Positions 54,868 through 64,000 of a stretch of DNA of 64,000 bases are shown piece by piece. The notes below the pieces were generated by a model, which did no database searches, had not been told where the DNA came from, and saw only the letters and a list, made by a program, of their open reading frames with translations. Numbering within the stretch: the stretch's first letter is position 1; every line of letters starts with the position of its first letter. The position numbers and the translations under genes are program-made. The stretch covers positions 1-64,000 of the forward strand of contig JACKHT010000010.1 in assembly GCA_020638855.1 (NCBI GenBank), written 5' to 3'. This DNA is from Planctomycetota bacterium (GTDB taxonomy: Bacteria > Planctomycetota > UBA1135 > GCA-002686595).

Positions 54868-56643
54868 TCAAGAGTCTTGACGCAATTGGATGTGGACGTC
54901 GGCCAGCTGCTGGTCGGTCACAGTGGAAGGTGCTTGGCACATCAAATCGACCGCCGCCAGGGTCTTGGGGAAGGCCACCACGTCACGGATCGAGTCCAAC
55001 CCCTTGCAAAGGGCCACTAGGCGGTCCAAGCCCACCGCGAACCCCGCGTGGGGCGGCGCGCCGAAGGACAGCGCCTCGAGCAAGAAGGCAAACTTGGCCT
55101 GCTGCTCCTCCGGGGTGATGCCCAGTAGGTCGAAGACCCTGCGCTGCACGTCCCGGCGGTGGATTCGGACCGAGCCCGAGCCCAATTCCCAGCCGTTGAG
55201 CACCAAATCGTAGGCCCGGCTGGCCATTTCGGCCGGATCGCCGCCCAGCTCCCAATCCTGGGGGGCGGTGAAAGGGTGGTGCGCGGAGAAGTAGCGCCCC
55301 TCTTCCTCCGACCACTCAAACATCGGGAAGTGGGTCACCCACAAGAAGTTCCAGGCCCCCGGCTTGGCCAAACCCTGCTCACGACCAATCGCCAGACGCA
55401 TTTCGCCCAGCACGCGCCAGCAAAGAGCCCGCGGACCGGCCGCGAACAACACCAAGTCGCCCTGGGAACCGCCCACCGCTTGCAGCAGCGACTCGCCCAC
55501 GGCACCTTCGAAGAACTTGGCGACCGGACCCGCACCCCCGCCCGTCTCGCCCGGCTTCCACCAGGCCAAACCCGCGGCACCACTTTCCTTGGCGCGCTTC
55601 TCGAGGTTCTTCATGGCCCCGCGCGAGTAGCTGGTCCCACCACCCGGAACGCAGATAGCCATCACGCGACCACCCCCCGCAACTGCATTTTCAAACACGC
55701 CGAAGCCCGAGGTGCTGGCCCAATCGCTGAGGTTCACGAGCTCCATGCCAAAGCGCGTGTCGGGCTTGTCGATTCCGTAGCGCTCCATGGCTTCGTGCCA
55801 GGTGAGACGCGGGAACGTGGCCGGTAGTTCGATCCCCATGGCTGCCCGGAAGGTGTCCACCAGGACCCCTTCCCAGGTCTCGAAGATGTTTTCTTCCTCG
55901 ACGAAGGACATCTCCATATCGAGCTGGGTGAATTCGGGCTGGCGGTCCGCGCGCAGGTCTTCGTCGCGGAAGCAGCGCGCCACCTGGAAGTAGCGATCCA
56001 TTCCCGCCACCATCAAAATCTGTTTGAAGATCTGCGGAGACTGGGGCAAGGCGTAGAAATGGTCCTTGTGAACCCGGCTCGGGACCAGGTAATCGCGGGC
56101 CCCCTCCGGGGTCGCGCGGGTCAGGATCGGAGTCTCGATCTCGAGGAAGTCGCGCGCCAAAAAGGCATTGCGCATGGCCCCGATGAACCGCGACCGAAAC
56201 GCCATCTTCTCCTGCATGTCCGGTCGGCGCAGGTCCAAGTAGCGATAGCGCAGGCGCAACTCGACGTTGGCATCGCTATCGCGTTCGATTTCGAAGGGCG
56301 GCAGGGTGCTACGGCTGAGCACTTCGACCTTCGTGGCGATCACTTCGATTTGCCCCGTCGGCAAGTCGGGGTTGGGCTGTTCGCGCTTCTGGACCTTGCC
56401 CACGATGCTCAGCACATCTTCGGGAGCCAGGATGGCGCCTTCGTCCATCGACCAGCCCAGGCGCTCCTCGCTGCCCGTAAGCACCACCTGGGCCAAGCCA
56501 AACCGGTCGCGCACGTCGAGGAAGTAGATTCCCCCCATGTTGCGCCGCTTGGCAACCCACCCGTTGAGCACCACTTGCTCGCCCACATTCGCCTCGGAAA
56601 GGGCTCCGATGCGATGGGTACGCTGCCAGGACGAGCCGGCCAT
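54868..56643 (-). CDS. aspS: Aspartate-tRNA ligase, bacterial type
   Basis: 591 residues, usual bacterial length. OB-fold anticodon-binding domain (about 1-110, 'GWVAKRRNMGGIYFLDVRDRFG'), class II core with motif 2 in 'RCFRDEDLRADRQPEFTQLD', the bacterial GAD insert (about 300-420), and motif 3 in 'GFAVGLDRLVALCKG'. Charges tRNA(Asp), possibly also tRNA(Asn); no gatCAB is visible to judge. It starts two bases after the atpC stop, so it is probably expressed with the ATP synthase operon. Confidence 0.95.
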   Translation of the reverse strand: MAGSSWQRTHRIGALSEANVGEQVVLNGWVAKRRNMGGIYFLDVRDRFGLAQVVLTGSEERLGWSMDEGAILAPEDVLSIVGKVQKREQPNPDLPTGQIEVIATKVEVLSRSTLPPFEIERDSDANVELRLRYRYLDLRRPDMQEKMAFRSRFIGAMRNAFLARDFLEIETPILTRATPEGARDYLVPSRVHKDHFYALPQSPQIFKQILMVAGMDRYFQVARCFRDEDLRADRQPEFTQLDMEMSFVEEENIFETWEGVLVDTFRAAMGIELPATFPRLTWHEAMERYGIDKPDTRFGMELVNLSDWASTSGFGVFENAVAGGGRVMAICVPGGGTSYSRGAMKNLEKRAKESGAAGLAWWKPGETGGGAGPVAKFFEGAVGESLLQAVGGSQGDLVLFAAGPRALCWRVLGEMRLAIGREQGLAKPGAWNFLWVTHFPMFEWSEEEGRYFSAHHPFTAPQDWELGGDPAEMASRAYDLVLNGWELGSGSVRIHRRDVQRRVFDLLGITPEEQQAKFAFLLEALSFGAPPHAGFAVGLDRLVALCKGLDSIRDVVAFPKTLAAVDLMCQAPSTVTDQQLADVHIQLRQDS

Positions 56644-56645
56644 GG

Positions 56646-57071
56646 CTAACTGGGGCGCCGACGGGCGGCGTTTTGACGCATCAGGGCGCGGCGCAGGGCC
56701 GCTTGGGCTCGAACGAGGTCGAACTCGGCTTGATCGAAGTCCACGCGCACCCCACGTAGGCGCTCGCGCGCACGCTCGGCGGCCTTGTCAGCCCGAACCA
56801 AGTCGATCTCGCTCAAAGGTTCGCCGGCTTCGGTCACCACGCGCACGGTGTTGTCACGCACCTCGCAGAAGCCGCCAGCCACGAACATTTGCTGCTGGCC
56901 CTTCTCGCCCTTCCAAGTCAGCAACCCGGAATCGAGGGCGGAGACCAGGGGAGCGTGGCCCTTCAGAACTCCCGTCAAGCCGTCGAGGCCAGGGAACTGC
57001 ACGTAGGAGGCGCTGGCTTCCACCAGCACCTTCTCAGGGGTGATCACTCGCAGGGTAAGGGAATCGGCCAT
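56646..57071 (-). CDS. atpC: F1F0 ATP synthase epsilon subunit
   Basis: 141 residues. Beta-sandwich N-domain ('LRVITPEKVLVEASASYVQFPGLDG', 'LTGVLKGHAPLVSALDSG', 'FVAGGFCEVRDNTVRVVTE') and a helical C-domain rich in Arg and Ala. Part of the central stalk with gamma; the helical domain can inhibit ATP hydrolysis. Last atp gene of the operon. 21 bases follow atpD. Confidence 0.94.
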   Translation of the reverse strand: MADSLTLRVITPEKVLVEASASYVQFPGLDGLTGVLKGHAPLVSALDSGLLTWKGEKGQQQMFVAGGFCEVRDNTVRVVTEAGEPLSEIDLVRADKAAERARERLRGVRVDFDQAEFDLVRAQAALRRALMRQNAARRRPS

Positions 57072-57092
57072 GGGGTCTTGGATAGGCTCCGG

Positions 57093-58532
57093 TTAGGACT
57101 GCATGGACTTGGCCTTCTCGACCGCCGCTTCGATGGTCGAAACCATGTAGAAGGCGTCTTCGGGCAGTTCGTCGTGCTGGCCTTCGAGGATTTCCTTGAA
57201 GGAGCGCACCGTATCTTCCCGACCGACGAACACACCGGGCATACCCGTGAATTGCTCGGCCACGAAGAAAGGTTGGGCCAGGAACTTCTGCATACGGCGG
57301 GCGCGGTGCACCACCAAGCGGTCTTCCTCGGACAATTCCTCGATACCCAGGATCGCGATGATGTCCTTGAGGTCGGCGTAGCGCTGCAGGGTCTCCTGGA
57401 CCTTACGGGCCACATGGTAGTGCTCCTCACCCACCACGTGCGGGTCGAGCATCCGGGAGGTCGACTTGAGCGGATCCACGGCGGGGTAGATACCCAGCTC
57501 GGAGATGGCGCGGTCCAGAATGATGGTCGAGTCCAAGTGAGCGAAGGTCGCCACGGGAGCGGGGTCGGTGATGTCGTCGGCGGGCACGTACACGGCCTGC
57601 ATCGAGGTCACCGAACCGTCCTTGGTCGAGGTGATGCGCTCCTGGAGAGCACCCATCTCGCTGGCCATGGTGGGCTGGTAACCCACCGCAGAGGGCATAC
57701 GGCCGAGCAGAGCGGACACTTCGGAACCGGCTTGCACGAAGCGGAAGATGTTGTCCACGAACAAGAGCACGTCTTGGCCCTTGGCCTCGCGGAAGTACTC
57801 GGCCATGGTCAAACCGGTCAGCGCCACGCGCAGACGGGATCCGGGGGGCTCGTTCATCTGCCCGAAGACGAGCACGGCGTTGTCGATAACGGCTGCTTCG
57901 CCGCCATCGGCCGTGCGGTACTTGGACTCGGACATTTCGAGCCAAAGGTCGTTGCCCTCACGGGTCCGTTCCCCGACGCCGGCGAACACCGAGAAGCCAC
58001 CCTTCTCGACCGCGGTGATACGGATCAGCTCTTGGATGAGCACGGTCTTACCGACCCCGGCTCCTCCGAACAAACCGATCTTGCCACCCATGGCGAAGGG
58101 GCACAGCAAGTCGACGACCTTGATGCCGGTCTCGAAGACCTGGCTCACGGCCTCCTGCTCTTCGAAGCTGGGCGCCGGGCGGTGGATGGGCCAACGCTCG
58201 GTGGCAGCCATTTCGCCGCGGGACAGCTTGTCGAGCGGCTCGCCCAACAGGTTGAAAATGCGGCCTTTGGTGGCCTCGCCCACGGGCACCGAAATCGGCG
58301 CGCCGGTGTCGGTGGCGGGCATGCCACGACGGCAACCGTCGGTGGAAGCCATGGCGATGCAGCGCACCACGTCGTTGCCCAAGTGCTGGGCGACTTCGAG
58401 CACGATGTCGATGTCCTTGGACTTGTCCACGAGGGTGACGGCGTTGTAAATGGCCGGCAATTTGCCGTGCTCAAAGCGCACGTCGACGACGGGGCCGAAG
58501 ATTTGGGCGACGGAACCTACGGAAGCGGACAT
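57093..58532 (-). CDS. atpD: F1F0 ATP synthase beta subunit
   Basis: 479 residues. Catalytic subunit: Walker A 'GGAGVGKT' (156-163), 'VGERTREGNDLWLEM', the Walker B strand 'DVLLFVDNIFRFVQAGSEVSALLGRMPSAVGYQPT' (split over the usual block) and 'YVPADDITDPAPV'. Catalytic Glu is in 'GVGERTREG'. Sits between atpG and atpC in the classic order. Confidence 0.97.
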   Translation of the reverse strand: MSASVGSVAQIFGPVVDVRFEHGKLPAIYNAVTLVDKSKDIDIVLEVAQHLGNDVVRCIAMASTDGCRRGMPATDTGAPISVPVGEATKGRIFNLLGEPLDKLSRGEMAATERWPIHRPAPSFEEQEAVSQVFETGIKVVDLLCPFAMGGKIGLFGGAGVGKTVLIQELIRITAVEKGGFSVFAGVGERTREGNDLWLEMSESKYRTADGGEAAVIDNAVLVFGQMNEPPGSRLRVALTGLTMAEYFREAKGQDVLLFVDNIFRFVQAGSEVSALLGRMPSAVGYQPTMASEMGALQERITSTKDGSVTSMQAVYVPADDITDPAPVATFAHLDSTIILDRAISELGIYPAVDPLKSTSRMLDPHVVGEEHYHVARKVQETLQRYADLKDIIAILGIEELSEEDRLVVHRARRMQKFLAQPFFVAEQFTGMPGVFVGREDTVRSFKEILEGQHDELPEDAFYMVSTIEAAVEKAKSMQS

Positions 58533-58604
58533 GGGATGCTTGGGGCTAGAGATGGGGTTATCGGGGGGCTGGGAACGGCGCTGGGAGACGGAAGGGTGGT
58601 GGGC

Positions 58605-59477
58605 CTACTTGAGGGCTTCCACACCCCCCACGATGTCGAGCAGTTCCTTGGTGATCTTTTCTTGGCGCAACTTGTTGTACTTGCCGCGCAATTCGTGACG
58701 CATTTCGGAAGCCGCGTCGGTGGCGTTGGTCATCGCAAAACGCCGACTGGCGTACTCGGAAGTCAACGATTCGAGCAGCGCGTTGTAGACCCGGGTCTCG
58801 AGGTAGCGCGGAACCAGCGAATCGAAGATTTGCCCTGCATCGGGTTCGAGCAGGGTCTCGGACTTGCGGGTCTCTTCGGCTTCGCTGAGCAGTTCGTCCG
58901 GAGAGACGGGCAGCAAGGTCACCACTTGGGGCTTGTAGCGGACCATCGACTCAAAAGCCGTGAAGACGAGCACCACGTCGCGGTACTTGCCCGAAAGGAA
59001 TTCGCGGGCCAGCATGCGCGCGCTGATGGCGGCACTGCGGTAGTCGGTCAACTCGAGCCCCGGCTCCTTGATGTAGCGGGTGATCTCGAAGTCGCGGCGA
59101 TCCATGTACCCGAACCCTTTGCGACCGTAGACCATGTAGTCCACGGCCCGACCATGCTTCTTGCGCCAAATCTCGAGCACGCGCAAGAGGTTGGAGTTGT
59201 AGGCCCCGCACAGGCCGCGGTCGGAGGTGACCACCAGGGCCAGGGTCTTCTCCCCCGCACCGGGCCGCAACAGCGGCTGGTTGGCCGCCCCATCGCCGAG
59301 CACGCGGCACAAACGCGCCACGAGACCGGTGATTTCCTGCGAGTACGGCCGCGAGGACACCGCCCGATCCTGGAAGCGACGGAGTTTGGTGGTAGCCACC
59401 ATCTCCATCGCCCGCGTGATCTGGCGGATGTTGCCTACGGAAGTGATCCTTCCGCGCAGTTCCTTGATGCCTGCCAT
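58605..59477 (-). CDS. atpG: F1F0 ATP synthase gamma subunit
   Basis: 290 residues. Central rotor shaft. Conserved N-terminal coiled coil ('ELRGRITSVGNIRQITRAMEM', 'VATTKLRRFQDRA'), 'LVVTSDRGLCGAYNSNLLR' and C-terminal 'SRRFAMTNATDAASEM' with the second coil. Between atpA and atpD. Confidence 0.96.
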   Translation of the reverse strand: MAGIKELRGRITSVGNIRQITRAMEMVATTKLRRFQDRAVSSRPYSQEITGLVARLCRVLGDGAANQPLLRPGAGEKTLALVVTSDRGLCGAYNSNLLRVLEIWRKKHGRAVDYMVYGRKGFGYMDRRDFEITRYIKEPGLELTDYRSAAISARMLAREFLSGKYRDVVLVFTAFESMVRYKPQVVTLLPVSPDELLSEAEETRKSETLLEPDAGQIFDSLVPRYLETRVYNALLESLTSEYASRRFAMTNATDAASEMRHELRGKYNKLRQEKITKELLDIVGGVEALK

Positions 59478-59500
59478 GGTCGAAAAGCCTGGGTTGGGTC

Positions 59501-61066
<1,566 letters not shown>

Positions 61067-61126
61067 GGATAGATTCAGGATTGGGGGCCGCGGAACGGCC
61101 CGAGAGAGGAGTTGAGCGGGGAGAAA

Positions 61127-61690
61127 CTACGAATGGGATAGCGGCGCATTGCGCAGCTTCCGGCCGAGGTCTTCTAGGCGACCTTGGACGGAACGATCGA
61201 TCATGTGGGCACCCACAAAGACCCGCACGCCCCCCACCAATTCGGGGTTGAGTCGGGTGGTGAGGACCACCTTGTGCTGGAATTGGGTCGTGAGGGACGC
61301 TTCCAGGTCCTGCACTTCGCCCGCACCCAGCTCGCGGGCACTCTCGACAACACCCTTCAGCACGCCGCTGAGGGCATCTTCACGGTCTTGGAACGCAGCG
61401 GGCAGACCCACCAACAGCGCCTCGCGGCGACGTTCGAGGGCCATTTCGACCAGGTTCCGGCTCCAGGTCGAGAACTGGGACAAGAGCGGCGCCAAGGCGC
61501 GGCGCTTGTCCTCGGTCGGCACGCTAGCCGTGGTGAGGTACACGCGTACGCGCTCGTTGCGCACTTCCCCGGCCAGCAGTGCCATGTCGCGACGCACTTC
61601 CTCAAGGGCACCCTTTTGGGTGGCCAGGGAATGCAAGGCTTCGGCCCAGCGGGTGGCTACGGGATTGGCGACTTGGATTTCGGAGGTCAA
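61127..61690 (-). CDS. atpH: F1F0 ATP synthase delta subunit
   Basis: 187 residues. Peripheral-stalk OSCP homologue. 'NPVATRWAEALHSLATQKG' is the N-terminal helix; the C-domain has 'KVVLTTRLNPELVGGVRVFVGAHMID' and 'SVQGRLEDLGRKL', the family signature. 14 bases after atpF. Confidence 0.93.
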   Translation of the reverse strand: MTSEIQVANPVATRWAEALHSLATQKGALEEVRRDMALLAGEVRNERVRVYLTTASVPTEDKRRALAPLLSQFSTWSRNLVEMALERRREALLVGLPAAFQDREDALSGVLKGVVESARELGAGEVQDLEASLTTQFQHKVVLTTRLNPELVGGVRVFVGAHMIDRSVQGRLEDLGRKLRNAPLSHS

Positions 61691-61704
61691 AGGAAGGTCT
61701 CCAG

Positions 61705-62229
61705 CTAGTTCTTTCCGCGTACGAGTTCGCCGACCATGCGGCGATCGTCTTCGGAGCCCACGTTGCGGCCCAGGACTTTGGATGCGGCACCCAGGCTGAG
61801 CTGGACGACCTCTTCCCGGATCGCAGATAGCGCCTTTTCGCGCTCCGAAGCAATCGCGCTGCGCGCCGAGGCGATCATCGCATCCGCTTCTTTGCGGGCG
61901 TTGTCCACGATGTCGCGCTCGCGCACTTCGGCGCGCTCCTTGGCAGCGTTGACGAGCTTTTGGGCTTCGACGCGGGCCTCGCCCAAGGCGACCTCGACCG
62001 CAGCGCGCGCCGCCTCCGCCTCTTCACCCGCCCGTTCGGCGGCGACGATGGCAGCATTGGCCTTGCCATCCCGGTCCGCCAACGCTTGAGAGATCGGCCC
62101 AAAGACGACCTTCCACATGAAGGGAAGGGCCAAAAGGAAAATCAGCAGCGTCCAGAAGAGTGCGCCAGCTCCGGAAAGGTCGAGGGGATTGTACCCCCCC
62201 GATACGGCCAGAACGATCGAATGACTCAT
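61705..62229 (-). CDS. atpF: F1F0 ATP synthase b subunit
   Basis: 174 residues from the ATG at 62229; the open frame adds 15 residues upstream that do not fit the family. One N-terminal membrane helix (about 22-42, 'FWTLLIFLLALPFMW'), then a long charged coiled coil rich in Ala, Glu, Arg and Lys ('AERAGEEAEAARAAVEVALGEA'). Forms the peripheral stalk dimer; only one b-type gene is present. 111 bp separate it from atpE. Confidence 0.93.
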   Translation of the reverse strand: MSHSIVLAVSGGYNPLDLSGAGALFWTLLIFLLALPFMWKVVFGPISQALADRDGKANAAIVAAERAGEEAEAARAAVEVALGEARVEAQKLVNAAKERAEVRERDIVDNARKEADAMIASARSAIASEREKALSAIREEVVQLSLGAASKVLGRNVGSEDDRRMVGELVRGKN

Positions 62230-62340
62230 GTCGTTAGCTTCGCAGGGATGGAGAAAGGAAAGCGTCGAAAACACCGGGCGCCTGGGCTCCTGGGAGGGGT
62301 CGGGCCCCTACCCAAGAATCCAAACCTTGGCGGGCGCCTG

Positions 62341-62592
62341 TTAGGCAACCACGATGAGCAGCGCCAGAACGATCGCGAAGAGACAAACCCCTTCGATCAG
62401 CGCCGCGAGGATGATCGAGGTACCACGGATGTCGCCCATGGCCTCGGGTTGACGCGCGATGCCTTCGTTGGCCGCGCCACCGATGAGACCGATGCCGACG
62501 CCGGCACCGATGGCTGCGAGGCCAGCACCAATGGCTGCGCCCATCTTGTCGATCGACATGACTTGGCTAACGACTTCTGTGACTTCTTGCAT
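62341..62592 (-). CDS. atpE: F1F0 ATP synthase c subunit
   Basis: 83 residues, two membrane helices joined by the 'ARQPEA' loop (46-51). The ion-binding carboxylate is Glu67 in 'ALIEGVCLF'. The Gln in helix 1 and the E-S/T pair of Na+-binding c subunits are not present, so proton coupling is likely (inference). ATG at 62559 (Met12) is a possible shorter start. Forms the rotor ring. Confidence 0.95.
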   Translation of the reverse strand: MQEVTEVVSQVMSIDKMGAAIGAGLAAIGAGVGIGLIGGAANEGIARQPEAMGDIRGTSIILAALIEGVCLFAIVLALLIVVA

Positions 62593-62744
62593 GACGGAGG
62601 TTTGGATAGAGCCCCTAGGGGCGGGATTCAGGGGGTTGGGTAGTGCGGACCGTCGCGGCCACGGTGGCTGCTAGGTTTCCTGCGAATTGGGGGTCTGTTG
62701 GGTCGGGCGTGAGCCCCTCCCTCCAGTAGTTGAGGGCAGACAGT

Positions 62745-63734
62745 CTAGTGTTCGGGGTGCAGGCTCGCACCAACGAACAGGCAAGAAAGCTGGGTGAAAA
62801 TGTAGGCCTGGAGCATGGCCACAAAGGCCTCGATGATCATGATGAAGACCCCGAAGGCCACGGCAGGGACCGATACGCCCCAGGCCGCCTGGCTGAATTC
62901 CGCTCCGGCCACGAAGAAGATCAGACCCATGAAGGAAAGCACCACCAGGTGCCCCCCAGTCATGTTCGCGAACAAACGAATCATGAGCGCGAAGGGCTTG
63001 ATGATCAGGCCTACGACCTCCATGACGAACATCATGGGCCACATCCAGCCGGGGACGTGGGGCACCAGGTTCTTCCAGAAGGCCAGGGGCCCTTGGCCGG
63101 CCATGCCCAGACCCACCATCGAGACCCCGGTGACCAGGGCCAAAGCCATGGTCACGAACACGTTGGCCGTGGGGGTCGACGATCCGGGTACCAAGCCCAT
63201 CACGTTCATGAACACGATGAAGAAGAACAGCGCGCAGAAGAACGGCAGGAAGCGCCGACCATCGTCCTTGCCCAGGTTGGGCACGACCATTTCGTCGCGG
63301 ATGAAGAGCACCCAGCCCGTCAGCACGCGGGTGATCCAATCACCCTTGCCGGTGCGCAAATAGGCCGGAACGCCGCTGAAAGCCAGGAAGATCAGCAAAA
63401 CGGCGGCGAGCTGGAATACCTGCAGGTTGGTGGCCACCAGCTGGGTTCCCGGCAGGTCCGGTGCGCCGTCCATGAAGGCGGGCATGAAGCCAACCGTCGG
63501 GGCAAACAGGTAGTCCTTGGGCTCCCCCATGGCGTGCTCGCCACCGTGTTCGCTGGCCGCTTCGCCCTCGCCGTGGTGGGCTTGGCTCTTGAGCAACGGA
63601 GCTGGCATGAGGTGCATGTAGAGCCCCTCAAACGCCTGCTCGTTCTTCATCGGGTGGTGCTCGGCGTGGCGACTGACCAAGAAGCAGGCCCCGAGGACCA
63701 CCGCCAACATCAGGAGGGTTCGAATCGAGATCAC
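62745..63734 (-). CDS. atpB: F1F0 ATP synthase a subunit
   Basis: 329 residues from a GTG (GTGA overlap with the upstream gene). The stator Arg is Arg253 in 'IKPFALMIRLFANMTGGH'; 'MNVMGLVPG' and the last helix 'AYIFTQLSCLFVG' are also conserved. Before the first core helix there is a long N-terminal part: a signal-like helix (5-20), then His/Glu-rich 'HHGEGEAASEHGGEH' (53-67), probably outside the membrane. Five or six further helices. 152 bp lie before atpE. Confidence 0.95.
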   Translation of the reverse strand: MISIRTLLMLAVVLGACFLVSRHAEHHPMKNEQAFEGLYMHLMPAPLLKSQAHHGEGEAASEHGGEHAMGEPKDYLFAPTVGFMPAFMDGAPDLPGTQLVATNLQVFQLAAVLLIFLAFSGVPAYLRTGKGDWITRVLTGWVLFIRDEMVVPNLGKDDGRRFLPFFCALFFFIVFMNVMGLVPGSSTPTANVFVTMALALVTGVSMVGLGMAGQGPLAFWKNLVPHVPGWMWPMMFVMEVVGLIIKPFALMIRLFANMTGGHLVVLSFMGLIFFVAGAEFSQAAWGVSVPAVAFGVFIMIIEAFVAMLQAYIFTQLSCLFVGASLHPEH

Positions 63735-64000
63735 GAGGAGGACTTTCCTTCGGAAACGGAGGCACCGGGGCCTCGCTCAGGGTTGGGTTGGAAGGCGCGA
63801 GCAGCGCTTTCGCGCAAAACGGCGGCGTTGTCGAGGGCCCCCAGGGTCAGAAGCAGGACCATGCCCAAAGCGGCGGACAACAGGAAGGCTTTGGCATCCA
63901 GCCGCGAGGCCATGGGCTCCCACCACAAGACCATCGCCCCCATGCTCGCCAAGACGACGAGCTTGAAGAGGAACCCCAAAGCCATGGTGTCCATGGCCCG
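63731..64000 (-). CDS. AtpI-like membrane protein, possibly truncated by the window edge
   Basis: At least 87 residues from ATG 63994; the frame stays open to the edge of the window, so the true start may be beyond it. Two membrane helices (about 5-24 and 35-53), then a polar tail. This looks like the C-terminal half of AtpI, the assembly factor usually encoded before atpB. Its stop overlaps the atpB start (GTGA). Without the rest the family call rests on position and hydrophobicity. Confidence 0.6.
   Translation of the reverse strand, partial: RAMDTMALGFLFKLVVLASMGAMVLWWEPMASRLDAKAFLLSAALGMVLLLTLGALDNAAVLRESAARAFQPNPERGPGASVSEGKSSS

Overview
This is a 64-kb piece of a high-GC bacterial chromosome, by eye roughly two-thirds G+C. 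Protein content points to a Planctomycetota-like organism: a giant FG-GAP lipoprotein, a DUF1570-type HExxH peptidase, a DUF11-repeat lipoprotein, a secreted M12-type protease with PPC domains, few Shine-Dalgarno sequences, and many GTG/TTG starts with 4-bp ATGA/GTGA overlaps. The phylum is inferred from family content; no rRNA is present. I saw no IS element, prophage, CRISPR array or tRNA gene.

Layout. 1-10.8 kb holds single genes: a secreted FG-GAP/Ig lipoprotein, a CNNM/CorC-MgtE magnesium pair, a formylglycine-generating-enzyme-like protein, a HEAT-like protein and a cobalamin-binding radical SAM protein. 11-36 kb is a surface-polysaccharide region on the minus strand. It contains nine GT4 glycosyltransferases, a polyprenyl-phosphate sugar phosphotransferase (first step on the lipid carrier), a sugar-nucleotide epimerase and an alpha/alpha-toroid protein of unknown activity. 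truD (tRNA pseudouridine synthase) is embedded in the cluster. A plus-strand cassette at 17.4-21.4 kb combines a sodium/solute symporter, a one-TM small protein, a sugar nucleotidyltransferase and a galactokinase-like GHMP kinase. It looks like import-and-activation of a sugar, perhaps feeding the glycosyltransferases. No Wzx/Wzy/Wzc or ABC exporter lies in the window.

36-46.6 kb carries the DUF11 lipoprotein behind a hairpin-rich leader, acetyl-CoA synthetase, a 985-bp gene-poor stretch with a possible structured RNA, the HExxH peptidase, a second cobalamin-type radical SAM protein and leuB. 46.7-64 kb is a minus-strand housekeeping block read atpI-B-E-F-H-A-G-D-C, aspS, infC, then a secreted metalloprotease, then rpmI-rplT-pheS-pheT. 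Two points stand out: IF3 has a very acidic C-terminal tail, and the usually contiguous infC-rpmI-rplT group is split by a 2.5-kb protease gene.

The best leads for something undescribed are the structured RNA candidate at 40.66-40.89 kb, the leuB leader (promoter, hairpins and a small ORF whose stop overlaps the leuB start), a 12-bp CCAAC repeat family found in two divergent promoter regions, the IF3 tail, and the symporter/small protein/nucleotidyltransferase/kinase cassette.
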